Source: Actinospica acidithermotolerans (lineage in GTDB: Bacteria; Actinomycetota; Actinomycetes; Streptomycetales; Catenulisporaceae). Taken from it: a DNA stretch of 64,000 nucleotides. Below the pieces are notes generated by a model, which worked only from the letters and a program-made list of their open reading frames with translations, was not told where the DNA came from and did not search any database. Within the stretch, counting starts at the first letter, position 1, and every line of letters begins with the position of its first letter. Below, piece after piece: positions 43,109 through 51,552 of the stretch. A program made the position numbers and the translations under genes. Location of the stretch: positions 1 to 64,000 of the forward strand of contig NZ_JAGSOH010000028.1 of NCBI RefSeq assembly GCF_018139625.1. The letters run 5' to 3'.

Positions 43109-44549
43109 CTGTGCGCGCGGCCACGAGCCGCCGCACGGCCTCGCGGAGCACCTCGGGCGTCTGCGAGTAGGGCACCCGCAGGAAGCGCTCGTACGTCCCC
43201 GGGTCCGGCCCGAAGCGCGGGCCGCTCTGCAGGACCAGGCCGTGCGTGCCCGCGCGGTAGACGAGCTGCGTGGACTCCTCGCCCTCCGCGAGCTGCACCC
43301 ACAGGCTCAGGCCGCCCGGAGGCGTGTGCCACGTCCAGTCCGGCATCGACTCGCGCAGTGCCGCCTCCAGGACGGCGCGGCCCGCGCGCGACTCGGCGCG
43401 GCGGTCGTCCTCGACGCCCATGCCCTCGCGCAATACGGCGACGCCGATCAGCTGGTCGATCACCGGCGACGCGAGGTCCAGCGAGGCGCGGGCGGCGGCG
43501 AGTTCGTGCACGATGCGGCTCGGCGCGCGCAGCCAGCCGACGCGGATGCCGCCCCAGAAGGACTTGCCGAGCGATCCGCACACCAGCAGACGTTCCGCGT
43601 CAGCGGGGGAGACCCCGGTGGCGAACGGCGGCGGCACCGGGACGTCCAGCGCGATGTCGGTGATCGTCTCGTCGGCCAGCAGCCAGGCGCCCGCCCTTCG
43701 CGCCGCGCGGGCGATCCGGCCCGCCTGCTCCGGCGGCATCAGCATCCCGGTCGGGTTGTGGAAGTGCGGGATCGTGTAGACCAGCCGCGGGGAGAGCCGG
43801 GAGGCCGCCTGCTGCAGCGGCATCTGGCCGGTGGCGCCGTCGAGCCAGCCGCTCGTCTCGTCCAGCGGCACCGGGTAGAGCCGAGCGCGCGAGGCGGTGA
43901 ACGAGTCGATCACGTTCGCGAAGGTGGGCCCCTCCAGCAGCACCCGATCGCCCTGGCGCACCAGCAGCCTGGCCACCAGGCTGATCGCGCCCTGCGCCCC
44001 GGAGGTCACCAGGATCTGGTCGGGCGAGGTCGGCAGGCCGCGCGCGGTGTACCGCTCCGCGATCGCCTCGCGCATCTCCGGCAGGCCGTAGGGCCGGAAG
44101 GAGTTGCCGGCCGCGAGCAGCGGCAGCCGTTCCGCCGCCCACGCGGTGGCCGCGCGCAGTTCGGCCGTCGGGGCCGCGGGCCCGGCGCAGCTCAGGTCGA
44201 GCAGGTCGGGGTCGCCGTAGTCGTGGAAGCCACCCGTCGGCCGCGCGAAGAGCCGCTCGGGCAGCGCCGTGAAGGTGCCGGACCCGCGGCGCGCCACCGC
44301 GTACCCCTGCTCCACCAGCAGCGTGTACGCCGCGGTGATCGTGGTCCGGCTGACCTGCAGCGCCTCGCTCAGCGGCCGTTCCGCGGGCAGCCGCGCGCCG
44401 ACCGCGATCCGGCCGTCGAGGATCAGCGACCTGATCCGCTCGGCCAGCGCCTGCCTGGCCGGGTGCGCCCCGGACTCGCCGACCACCCGCCACGGCCCGA
44501 GCAGCCGGGCCAGTTGCGCGGGTCCCAACGCGGATGCGGCCCCGTCCAT
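43059..44549 (-). CDS. MocR-family (GntR/aminotransferase fusion) regulator
   Basis: The 496-residue protein joins a GntR winged helix (about 28-98; RLPAERPLSEALQVSRTTITAAY in part) to a fold-type I aminotransferase domain (about 120-480). The PLP-binding Lys is in GSLGKSFWGG, and NPTG lies in HFHNPTGML. Such regulators sense PLP or an amino-compound and bind direct repeats. It is divergent from a YczE-type membrane protein gene 53 bp away, a pairing common for MocR proteins, so that gene is the likely target. Its 3' end is duplicated downstream. Confidence 0.94.
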   Translation of the reverse strand: MDGAASALGPAQLARLLGPWRVVGESGAHPARQALAERIRSLILDGRIAVGARLPAERPLSEALQVSRTTITAAYTLLVEQGYAVARRGSGTFTALPERLFARPTGGFHDYGDPDLLDLSCAGPAAPTAELRAATAWAAERLPLLAAGNSFRPYGLPEMREAIAERYTARGLPTSPDQILVTSGAQGAISLVARLLVRQGDRVLLEGPTFANVIDSFTASRARLYPVPLDETSGWLDGATGQMPLQQAASRLSPRLVYTIPHFHNPTGMLMPPEQAGRIARAARRAGAWLLADETITDIALDVPVPPPFATGVSPADAERLLVCGSLGKSFWGGIRVGWLRAPSRIVHELAAARASLDLASPVIDQLIGVAVLREGMGVEDDRRAESRAGRAVLEAALRESMPDWTWHTPPGGLSLWVQLAEGEESTQLVYRAGTHGLVLQSGPRFGPDPGTYERFLRVPYSQTPEVLREAVRRLVAARTALGPVRGSETRRDLVA

Positions 44550-44602
44550 CAGTCCACTCCCCTTGGATTGGCTATCGCTGAGCAGTCCACTTCTCCGTCA
44601 GC
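44550..44602. promoter_or_regulatory. MocR/yczE divergent promoter with AGTCCACT direct repeats
   Basis: AGTCCACT occurs at 44551-44558 and 44584-44591 in the same orientation, 33 bp apart. Its complement AGTGGACT resembles the AAAGTGGWCTA motif reported for PdxR, a MocR-family regulator. Three helical turns between repeats would suit a MocR dimer. Confidence 0.6.
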
Positions 44603-45589
44603 ATGGCAGAGTCAGCCCGAGCAGACAAGGACGGCAGCCGACCGATGTCCATAGTGAACGCGACCCGCCCCACCGGTCCCACCGCCGCGAGAGCCATAGA
44701 CGGCGCCGCCGTGTACGCCGCGACCGCCATCGATAGCGCCCCCGCGAGCGCCGAGACCGCCGTCGACGGTGCCGCCGCGCTCACCGCCCCACACGCCGCC
44801 TCGACCGCCGCGCACGCCATCGGGGGCACCGCCCCGCACGCCGCCGCGCACGCAGCCCCGCACGCCCCCGCGAGCGCCGAGAACGCCGTCGACGGTGCCG
44901 CCGCGCTCACCGCCCCACACGCCGCCTCGACCGCCGCGCACGCCATCGGGGGCGCCGCCGCGCACGCCGCCGTAGGCGCCGTCGAGATCTGGCCGCGCGA
45001 ACGCGCTGTGGCCCGGCTCACCCAGCTCACGCTCGGCCTGCTGCTCTACGGCGTCAGCGAGGCGATGATGCTCGCGCCGGGCGTCGGGGTGGATCCGTGG
45101 GACGTCTTCCACACCGGCCTGTCCCGGATCACCGGCGTCGCCGTCGGCACGGTGCTGATCGTCGTCGGTGCGCTGGTGCTGCTGCTCTGGATCCCGTTCC
45201 GTCAGCGGCCCGGCATCGGCACGGTCGCCAACGTGGTCCTGATCGGGGCCGTCGTGGACCTCATCCTGCCGGCGGTCCCCGTCCCGCACGCGCTCGTGCT
45301 GCGCTGGGCGCTGTTCGTGTCAGGGGTCGTGCTCAACGCCGTCGCCACCGGCATGTACATCGGAGCCGGCCTCGGCCCCGGCCCGCGCGACGGCCTGACC
45401 ACCGCGCTCGCCGCCCGCGGCCGCTCGATCCGCGTCGTGCGCACCGGCATCGAACTCTCGGTGCTCGCCGTCGGCTGGCTGCTCGGCGGCAACGTCGGGA
45501 TCGGCACCGTCGTCTACGCCGTCGCCATCGGGCCCCTGGTCCACGTGACGATTCCGCGGTTCCGTCTGCCCGTCGCGAAAAAGGCCTGA
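44603..45589 (+). CDS. YczE/YitT-type membrane protein with repeated Ala/His extension
   Basis: From about residue 130 this 328-residue protein is a polytopic membrane domain of the YczE type (LTLGLLLYGVSEAMMLAPGVGVDPWDVF, quoted in part; GAGLGPGPRDGL). The first 130 residues are an Ala/His/Asp-rich extension containing a 42-residue unit (ASAE(T/N)AVDGAAALT...) present twice, the result of a 126-bp tandem duplication. YczE proteins are of unknown function and are often controlled by a divergent MocR regulator, as here. An ATG at 44645 (MSIVNATRP) with AAGGA upstream is an alternative start. A terminator follows. Confidence 0.85.
   Translation: MAESARADKDGSRPMSIVNATRPTGPTAARAIDGAAVYAATAIDSAPASAETAVDGAAALTAPHAASTAAHAIGGTAPHAAAHAAPHAPASAENAVDGAAALTAPHAASTAAHAIGGAAAHAAVGAVEIWPRERAVARLTQLTLGLLLYGVSEAMMLAPGVGVDPWDVFHTGLSRITGVAVGTVLIVVGALVLLLWIPFRQRPGIGTVANVVLIGAVVDLILPAVPVPHALVLRWALFVSGVVLNAVATGMYIGAGLGPGPRDGLTTALAARGRSIRVVRTGIELSVLAVGWLLGGNVGIGTVVYAVAIGPLVHVTIPRFRLPVAKKA
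44744..44980 (+). repeat. 126-bp in-frame tandem duplication
   Basis: The block beginning GCGAGCGCCGAGA at 44744 recurs at 44870 with very few changes through about 44955, then diverges. The period of 126 bp keeps the frame and doubles a 42-residue unit in the N-terminus of the YczE-type protein. Confidence 0.85.
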
Positions 45590-45608
45590 CTACGAACCCT
45601 TAAGACGG

Positions 45609-45635
45609 CCCCGGAAGCGCAACGGGTTTCCGGGG
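45609..45635 (+). terminator. Hairpin terminator after the YczE-type gene
   Basis: CCCCGGAA (45609-45616) pairs perfectly with TTCCGGGG (45628-45635) across an 11-nt loop; 20 bp past the stop codon. Confidence 0.7.
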
Positions 45636-45665
45636 CACCTTATTCTCGGCTACGCTCGCGTTCAT

Positions 45666-45704
45666 AACTAGTTGCGGCCGTAACTAGTTTCGATCGAACT
45701 AGTT
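45666..45704. promoter_or_regulatory. Three AACTAGTT palindromes
   Basis: AACTAGTT occurs at 45666-45673, 45682-45689 and 45697-45704, with starts 16 and 15 bp apart. They lie 143-181 bp before the start of the XRE-family gene and are the only such AT-rich palindromes nearby, suggesting an operator array. Confidence 0.6.
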
Positions 45705-45846
45705 GCGCTGCATCAATGCTGGTAGGAGTCATGTAGCCGCAGCGTTTCAAAAGGGGCACCGAAAGGCGTCGGATCGGCGAAGGCCGTCACTCTTCTGCAT
45801 TAAAGCGGCGGGGCGAAGCCGAAAATCAGCCCATAACTTTCTCCGC

Positions 45847-47256
45847 GTGACTACGCGACCACTCCCGCGAACCCCGAATCTGCCCCTCCGTCGCGCGCGG
45901 CAGTCGATGCGGCTGAGCCAGGCTCAGTTCGCCGAGGCGATCCGCGCCGCCGGCAATGCGATCGGGGCGCCGAACCACTGCACCAAGCGGCTCGTGCAGA
46001 AGTGGGAGACCGGTGAACACGCCGCCTGCAGGCCCGATTACCTCAGGGTCCTGCAGGCGGTCACCGGGCTCTCGGCGCGTGAACTGGGCTTCCGCGTCCT
46101 GCCCGACGAAGCCGGACTGGCCGCGCTGGCCGCGCCCGGCTCGGTCGCCGCGACGGTCGCGGACGGCTCCGCGAACCACCTCGCCGCCACCAGGGTCGGC
46201 GCGATGTTCGCGATGTCCGGGCTCACCGAGTATTCGGCGAACGGCTCGATCGAGAGCTCCATGGACCGGTTGCGGTACGCGCTCGACCACCCCTCCACCG
46301 TCGACGCGCGCACCGCCGAACTCGTCGAGGCCTCCACCTCGAGACTCTTCGACCTGCAGCACCACAGCCCGTCCCGGCTGCTCGCCCCGACCGTGGACCG
46401 GCACATCGGGACCGTGACCTCGCTGCTCACCGCGGCTCGGCACGAGTCCGTGCGCCGCCGGCTGATGCTGAGCGCCGGACGCAGCGCGCTGCTGGCCGGC
46501 TGGCTGGCCTTCGACCGCGCGGACACCGCGTCCGCGCACCGGTACTGGGACACCGCGATCGGCGCGGCCGAGGGCACCGTCGACGCGCAGCTGCTCGCCG
46601 CGAGCCTGACGTGCCTGTCGTACTCGGCGGCCAGGCGCGGCGACCCGGCCACCGCCTGGCAGCTCTCTCACACGGCCGCTCAGCACGCTCTGGCCGACCG
46701 CCGCGCCGCCGCGTGGGCCACGTCCCGCGCCGCGCTCCACGCCGCCGCGCTCGGCGAATTCGACGCCGCCCGCGCCGCCATGGACCGGGCCCAAGAGTTG
46801 GGCGCCGACCTGCCGAGCCCGCGCCCGGGCGACGGCGGCTCGCCGTGGACGCGCTTCTTCGGCCGCGCCCGGCTGCTCTCCAGCACAGCGCACGTCGCCG
46901 CTCTCACCGGCGACAAGTACGCCGCCGAGTACGCAGTCCAGGCCGTCGACGCCCTCGGCCCCGCCCGGGTCAAGGGCCGCGCCGTCGTCCTCGCCGAGTG
47001 CGCCCTGGTAGCCGCCGTGACCGGCGAACTCGAGCGCTGCCTCGACCACGGCGCCGCCGCCGCTGCCCTGACCCGCGAGATGGACGTCAGCCTGGCCGCC
47101 GACCTGCTCTACGCGGTCGTCCCGCTGGTCCTGCCGTACTCCGACACGCGCGCCATCCGCGAACTGCTCCCGCACCTCACGCGCCTGATCCGCCCGATCG
47201 ACCGGGAGGACATCGATCGGAAGGACGTGACTGCGCCGGAGGAGGGGGAGGGTTGA
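45847..47256 (+). CDS. XRE-family regulator with TPR-like C-terminus
   Basis: The 469-residue protein has an N-terminal helix-turn-helix (RRARQSMRLSQAQFAEAIR, then RLVQKWETGEHAACRPDYL) and a long helical, TPR-like remainder (for example AALGEFDAARAAMDRAQEL). It resembles the actinomycete developmental regulators of the same layout as the protein at 15492. I used the GTG at 45847, which begins TTRPLPRTPNLPLRRAR; the open frame extends upstream to 45703 but no good ribosome-binding site is seen there. A decayed vapBC pair follows. Confidence 0.85.
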   Translation: MTTRPLPRTPNLPLRRARQSMRLSQAQFAEAIRAAGNAIGAPNHCTKRLVQKWETGEHAACRPDYLRVLQAVTGLSARELGFRVLPDEAGLAALAAPGSVAATVADGSANHLAATRVGAMFAMSGLTEYSANGSIESSMDRLRYALDHPSTVDARTAELVEASTSRLFDLQHHSPSRLLAPTVDRHIGTVTSLLTAARHESVRRRLMLSAGRSALLAGWLAFDRADTASAHRYWDTAIGAAEGTVDAQLLAASLTCLSYSAARRGDPATAWQLSHTAAQHALADRRAAAWATSRAALHAAALGEFDAARAAMDRAQELGADLPSPRPGDGGSPWTRFFGRARLLSSTAHVAALTGDKYAAEYAVQAVDALGPARVKGRAVVLAECALVAAVTGELERCLDHGAAAAALTREMDVSLAADLLYAVVPLVLPYSDTRAIRELLPHLTRLIRPIDREDIDRKDVTAPEEGEG

Positions 47257-47275
47257 TCGGTGTGGTCGGCTTGGC

Positions 47276-47434
47276 ACGACCACGAAGAAGGACACGGTCA
47301 ACGCCGCTCTCCGCGAAGTGGCCAATCGCTCTCAGCGCATGGCGGCGTTCCGTCGACTCGCGGCCCGCTCGACCGATGAGCAGGATGCGGCGGACTACTT
47401 CGCGCGGCGCAAGGCGGCAAAGGGCGTCCGGTGA
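47276..47434 (+). pseudogene. VapB antitoxin gene, 5'-truncated
   Basis: This frame encodes TTTKKDTVNAALREVANR and onward to ADYFARRKAAKGVR, the characteristic C-terminal half of VapB antitoxins. The N-terminal DNA-binding strand (usually MRTTLDIDDEL-like) and a start codon are missing; immediately upstream is the end of the XRE gene. The stop overlaps a GTG as GTGA, the normal vapB-vapC junction. Confidence 0.75.
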
Positions 47435-47582
47435 CCGCGACGTTCCTGCTCGACGCATCCGCGAAACCGAGATCAGATGGGTCCCGCGGGGGCTGACGGT
47501 GCTTCACGACGATCGCGACTATGAGGCGGTCGCGCGGGTGCTGCCCGAGGCCGGACAGCACCGCATCACGTCCGTCGGCTGA
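47431..47582 (+). pseudogene. VapC toxin gene remnant with internal deletion
   Basis: From the GTG at 47431 the protein starts VTATFLLDASA, the N-terminal PIN strand with the first catalytic Asp, then runs into a stop. A different frame then carries GLTVLHDDRDYEAVARVLPE, the C-terminal PIN segment, up to 47582. The central part with the other acidic residues is gone, so the toxin cannot be active. Confidence 0.7.
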
Positions 47583-47619
47583 CGCTCGGCCGGTCAGCCG
47601 CCGTAGCCGGTCAGCCGCC

Positions 47620-49149
47620 TCAGTCGCGCAGCGAGCCCATCCACTGCTCGATGCCGGCGACGGTGCGCGGCAGCGCGGCCGAGAGGTTCTCGTTGCCGTC
47701 CGCGGTGACCAGGATGTCGTCCTCGATCCGCACGCCCACGCCGCGATACTCCTCCGGCACCGTCAGGTCGTCGAGCTGGAAGTACAGGCCCGGCTCGACG
47801 GTCAGGATCATGCCGGGCACGAGCTGCGCGTCGACGTAGTCCTCGGTGCGGGCGTCGGCGCAGTCGTGCACGTCGAGGCCGAGCATGTGGCCGGTGCCGT
47901 GCAGCGTGTAGCGGCGCTGCAGGCCCAGCTCGATGACGCGCTCCGCCGGGCCTTCGAGCAGGCCCCACTCGACGAGCCGCTCGGCCAGCACGCGCTGCGA
48001 AGCCTCGTGGAAGTCGCGGAAGCGGGCGCCCGGGCGGACGGCCGCGATGCCGGCCTCCTGCGCGTCGTACACGGCCTCGTAGATCTTCTTCTGCAGCTCG
48101 GAGAACCGGCCGTCGATCGGCAGCGTGCGGGTGACGTCGGCCGTGTACAGCGTGTCCGTCTCCACGCCGGCGTCCAGCAGCAGCAGCTCGCCCGGGCGGA
48201 CGGCGCCGTCGTTGCGCACCCAGTGCAGGGTGGTCGCGTGCGGGCCGGCCGCGCAGATCGAGCCGTAGCCGACATCGTTGCCCTCGACCCGGGCACGACG
48301 GTAGAACGTGCCCTCGATCCAGCGCTCCGAGGTCGCGATCGCCTGGCCCAGCTCGCGCACCACGTCGGTGAAGCCGGTGGCGGTCGCGGCGCACGCGCGG
48401 CGCATCTGCTCGATCTCCCACTCGTCCTTCACCAGGCGCATGCCGTGGAGGAAGACCTTCAGCTCCTCGTCGAGCTCGGCCGCGGCCCGCTCGTCCCGGC
48501 CGGAGGCCAGGTCCACCACGGCGTCGAGCTGCTCGTCGTGGCCGCGCAGGATGCGGGTGACGACGCCCTGGTCGGCGACGATCGCCTCGGCCAGCTGCTC
48601 GGCCGCCTGCCGCGAGTCGCGGGTGGCCAGGCCCAGGATCGCCGCGGCCTCCGTCAGGGAATTGCGACGGCCCACCCACAGCTCGCCGTAGCCGCTGAGC
48701 CAGAACTCGCCGTCCTCGCGGTTCGAGCGCGGCAGCAGGTAGATCGCCGCCTCGTGCCCGCCGTCTGCCTTCGGCTCCAGGATCAGCACGCTGTTCTCGG
48801 TCTGATCGCCGGTCAGGTAGACGTAGTCGCAGCTGGCGCGGAACGGGTAGTCGGTGTCGTTCGAGCGGACCTTCAGGTTGCCGGACGGGATGACCAGCCG
48901 GTCGCCCGGGAACGCCGCGGACAGCGCCTTGCGCCGCTTCGCCGCATACGGCGACTGAGCCGACGGCTCGAGCCCGTCCCGCTCGGTGTCGGCCCAGCCG
49001 GAGCGCATGCTCGCGCCCAGCTCCTCGCTGATCTCCCCGTACAGGCCGTTCTTGCGCCCGGAACGGACCGGCTGCTCGCGGTCCCCCGTCTCCGCCGCCG
49101 TCTCCGCTGCCGCCGCCGTCTCCGCCGTCTGCTCGACCCGCTCTGTCAC
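47620..49149 (-). CDS. pepP: Xaa-Pro aminopeptidase (M24B)
   Basis: The 509-residue protein has an AMP_N N-terminal domain (about 60-190; KALSAAFPGDRLVIPSG) and a C-terminal pita-bread metallopeptidase domain. Metal ligands are visible as LLLLDAGVETDTLYTADVT in part (two Asp), HGTGHMLGLDVHD (His), LTVEPGLYF (Glu) and VRIEDDILVT (Glu). It removes N-terminal residues before proline and needs Mn2+ or similar. I chose the GTG at 49149 (VTERVEQ), with GAGGAAGGG upstream; a further ATG would add 11 residues. The first 45 residues are Ala/Glu/Thr-rich, as in other actinomycete members. Confidence 0.94.
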   Translation of the reverse strand: MTERVEQTAETAAAAETAAETGDREQPVRSGRKNGLYGEISEELGASMRSGWADTERDGLEPSAQSPYAAKRRKALSAAFPGDRLVIPSGNLKVRSNDTDYPFRASCDYVYLTGDQTENSVLILEPKADGGHEAAIYLLPRSNREDGEFWLSGYGELWVGRRNSLTEAAAILGLATRDSRQAAEQLAEAIVADQGVVTRILRGHDEQLDAVVDLASGRDERAAAELDEELKVFLHGMRLVKDEWEIEQMRRACAATATGFTDVVRELGQAIATSERWIEGTFYRRARVEGNDVGYGSICAAGPHATTLHWVRNDGAVRPGELLLLDAGVETDTLYTADVTRTLPIDGRFSELQKKIYEAVYDAQEAGIAAVRPGARFRDFHEASQRVLAERLVEWGLLEGPAERVIELGLQRRYTLHGTGHMLGLDVHDCADARTEDYVDAQLVPGMILTVEPGLYFQLDDLTVPEEYRGVGVRIEDDILVTADGNENLSAALPRTVAGIEQWMGSLRD

Positions 49150-49231
49150 TACCCACGCCCTTCCTCGACCGTTACGGGGCACAGCGTAGCCGCTCCCGGA
49201 CGCGCCCGATAGACCGGCCGTCCGGTGGGCC

Positions 49232-49771
49232 TTACAGCGGGCCGAACAGCCAGTTCCCGACGTCCGCCGGGTCGTTCGACGCGTAGAAGGCCTGCGCGGC
49301 GGCGGCCACCTCCGGACGGCTGAGCACCCCGTCGTCGTCCGAGTCGAGCAGGTCGAAGGCCTCGACCGTGTCCTGCGCGCCGACGCCGTACGAATGCATC
49401 CACTTGGTGAACTCGCTCAGGTCGATCACGCCGTTGCCGTCGGCGTCCACCATCTCGAAGATGAGCTCCACCGGGTCGTGCGCGGGCGGCAGCGGCTGCT
49501 CGCGCATCAGCCGCTCGCAGCCGTCCATGAACTGGCTGAGCGAGATCCGGCCCTCGCCGTCCGAGTCCATCAGGCCCCGCAGCTGCTCCCACAGCTCGAG
49601 GTAGGCGTGGTGGACCCGTTCGTACTCCGGCGTGCCAGGAAGGTGCCCGAACGCCGCGCACAGCCGCAAGGTGACGAGGTCGTAGTCCCGTTGCGAGAGG
49701 TACCCGTTGCCGTCGGTGTCGAGCAGCGCGAACCGCAGCTGGAGCTTGCGGCGCTGGAGTGCGGTGAGCAT
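49232..49771 (-). CDS. Four-EF-hand calcium-binding protein
   Basis: This 179-residue cytoplasmic protein has four EF-hand loops: DTDGNGYLSQRD (18-29), DSDGEGRISLSQ (69-80), DADGNGVIDLSE (109-120) and DSDDDGVLSRPE (143-154). Positions 1, 3 and 5 are acidic or Gly/Asn in each; the canonical Glu at position 12 is replaced by Asp in loop 1 and Gln in loop 2, so loops 3 and 4 should bind Ca2+ best. It resembles calerythrin-like proteins of actinomycetes, thought to act as Ca2+ buffers or sensors. It follows the chitinase on the same strand, separated by a terminator. Confidence 0.95.
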   Translation of the reverse strand: MLTALQRRKLQLRFALLDTDGNGYLSQRDYDLVTLRLCAAFGHLPGTPEYERVHHAYLELWEQLRGLMDSDGEGRISLSQFMDGCERLMREQPLPPAHDPVELIFEMVDADGNGVIDLSEFTKWMHSYGVGAQDTVEAFDLLDSDDDGVLSRPEVAAAAQAFYASNDPADVGNWLFGPL

Positions 49772-49786
49772 GCGTCCATTGCAACG

Positions 49787-49820
49787 CGCCGGGCCCCGGG
49801 GCGCATCCCGAGGCCCGGCG
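49787..49820 (-). terminator. Hairpin terminator of the second chitinase
   Basis: CGCCGGGCC (49787-49795) pairs perfectly with 49812-49820, 9 bp with a 16-nt loop, 26 bp past the chitinase stop and just before the EF-hand gene. Confidence 0.65.
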
Positions 49821-49846
49821 GGCTTGAAAAGTGGTGAATGCGCTCC

Positions 49847-51460
49847 TCACCCGGTGTACGCGTCGAAGATCTTCGTGAAGTCGAGCGCGCTCTGCGAGAT
49901 CTCCGAGCAGGACGGCAGCCCGGAGGCCGAGCCGCCGCACGGCTGGTCCCGGTCCACCGACCAGAAGGCGAGCCGGCCGAGGTGCGCCGAATCCGCCCAG
50001 GTGACCAGCGTTTGCGCGTCGGCCTCCGAGAAGACCTCGGCCGAGTTGTCGTTCTGGCCGATCATCGGGGTGACGCCGATGTTCGCGTAGGTGTCGCCCG
50101 GCCAGTCCGCCTGCACCTGGGTCAGCGTGCTCTCGGCGGCCTCGACGGCCTCCTGGCCCATGTCGCCGGTGAACGACGAGCCGTAGTCCATCGCCATCAC
50201 GTTGACCAGGTCGATGCGGACGTTGTCCTGCTTGGCCAGCGCGAGGAAGGCCACGCCGTCCGCCGCCAGGCCGGTCGGCAGCACGGGCAGCGTCACCGAC
50301 ACGACGAGGTTCGGATTCGCCGCCTCGAGCGCGGCGATCGCCTGGAAGCGCAGGTTGTTGTCCGCCGTGTAGTCGAGCGGGGCGCCTTCGATGTCGAAGT
50401 CGATGTGCGTCACACCCAGGTGGGTGATCACGGACTGGTACGCCGCCTGGAGGGCGGACTCGGTCGTGCACGCCATCGCGAGCTCGGTGCCGCCCGCGCC
50501 GCCGAACGACACGATCGGCGTCGCGCCGTCCGCCTTCGCGGTGGCGATCTCCTGGTCCATCGCCGGGTCGTCGGTGACCGGGAGCGTGTCGCCCCAGATC
50601 GGCGAGCACCCGGAGGAGATCACGAAGGCCGCCGTGTACGAGGTGAGCCCCGCCTTGGCGGCGGAATTCAGCATCGGCTCCTGGTTGTTCGACATGTCCA
50701 CGTACGGTGCGACCTTGCCGACCGGGCCGCCGCCCGCCGTGCCGGTCCCGGTGGCCGTCGCGCTCGCGGACGCGGACGCGGACGCGGTGGCGGTGGACGT
50801 GGCGGTCGCCGTACCCGTCGACGACGTGCTCGGGCTGCCGGTCGAGGTGGTACCGGCAGTCAGCGAGAAGTCGTCGGCGTAGTACTCGGGCTGCGCGTAC
50901 CAGCCGTGGATGTAGACCGTCAGCGAGGTCTGCGACGCCCCCGTCGTGATCGACATCGAGAGCTGCTGCCAGCTCGTCGCCGACGGCGTCCACGTGTCGC
51001 TGCCGCCGGTGTCGCCGAGGTAGACGTAGGAACCCTCGACGTACGCCGAGAGCGTGTACGTCGTGTTCGCCTGGACGGTGACCGTCTGCGTGCACTGAGC
51101 GTCGTCGGACGAGGTGGGTGTTCCGGCGAGCGCGTACGAGCCGGAGTGCGCGGGACTGCCGACGACGCTCGCCGTCCCCGGATCGCACGTCCAGCCCGAC
51201 AGGCTCCCCGACTCGAAGCCGGCGTTGCTCAGCAGATTGGCGGCGGCCGCGGACGCGGCGCCGGTGGACAGGTACAGAGCCGCCGGAACGACGAGCGCCG
51301 CGGCGGCGGCCCCCACCCCCAGCCGCACAGACCGCCGGGGGCGCTGCCGGTCGGTGGTGCGGGTGCGGGTGTGAGCGTAAGTGTGGGTGTGGGTGTGGTC
51401 GGGGGCGGTGTGAATGCGCGGGTGCCTGTTCCGAGCGGACGTGCGTGTCCATCTCTGCAT
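49847..51460 (-). CDS. Secreted GH18 chitinase with N-terminal CBM
   Basis: The 537-residue protein has a long basic leader with a hydrophobic signal (RRSVRLGVGAAAAALVVPAA), possibly a Tat signal. A carbohydrate-binding module near NLLSNAGFESGSLSGW, an Ala/Ser/Thr linker and a compact GH18 domain starting at YVDMSNNQ follow. Its active site is THIDFDIEG with acid E358. The GH18 type, with the strand IVSFGGAGG, differs from that of the chitinase at 25314 and resembles exo-acting or class-D-like enzymes, while the CBMs are near-duplicates. Start at ATG 51460; the GAAGGAG upstream is rather far (about 13 bp). Two TGGTCTAGTCC boxes precede it. Confidence 0.92.
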   Translation of the reverse strand: MQRWTRTSARNRHPRIHTAPDHTHTHTYAHTRTRTTDRQRPRRSVRLGVGAAAAALVVPAALYLSTGAASAAAANLLSNAGFESGSLSGWTCDPGTASVVGSPAHSGSYALAGTPTSSDDAQCTQTVTVQANTTYTLSAYVEGSYVYLGDTGGSDTWTPSATSWQQLSMSITTGASQTSLTVYIHGWYAQPEYYADDFSLTAGTTSTGSPSTSSTGTATATSTATASASASASATATGTGTAGGGPVGKVAPYVDMSNNQEPMLNSAAKAGLTSYTAAFVISSGCSPIWGDTLPVTDDPAMDQEIATAKADGATPIVSFGGAGGTELAMACTTESALQAAYQSVITHLGVTHIDFDIEGAPLDYTADNNLRFQAIAALEAANPNLVVSVTLPVLPTGLAADGVAFLALAKQDNVRIDLVNVMAMDYGSSFTGDMGQEAVEAAESTLTQVQADWPGDTYANIGVTPMIGQNDNSAEVFSEADAQTLVTWADSAHLGRLAFWSVDRDQPCGGSASGLPSCSEISQSALDFTKIFDAYTG

Positions 51461-51552
51461 GCTGCTGATCGCACTCCTTCGTGCCGGATCGTGCAGGTGG
51501 GTGTGCAAGGGATCGCGCGGGTGCGCGAGCGCGCGGTGCCGAGGGCCGTGGG

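Noticed and set aside
49149-51452. A 767-residue frame on the minus strand around the chitinase
   Set aside because: It is His/Arg/Gly-rich shadow coding in another frame of the chitinase and EF-hand genes.
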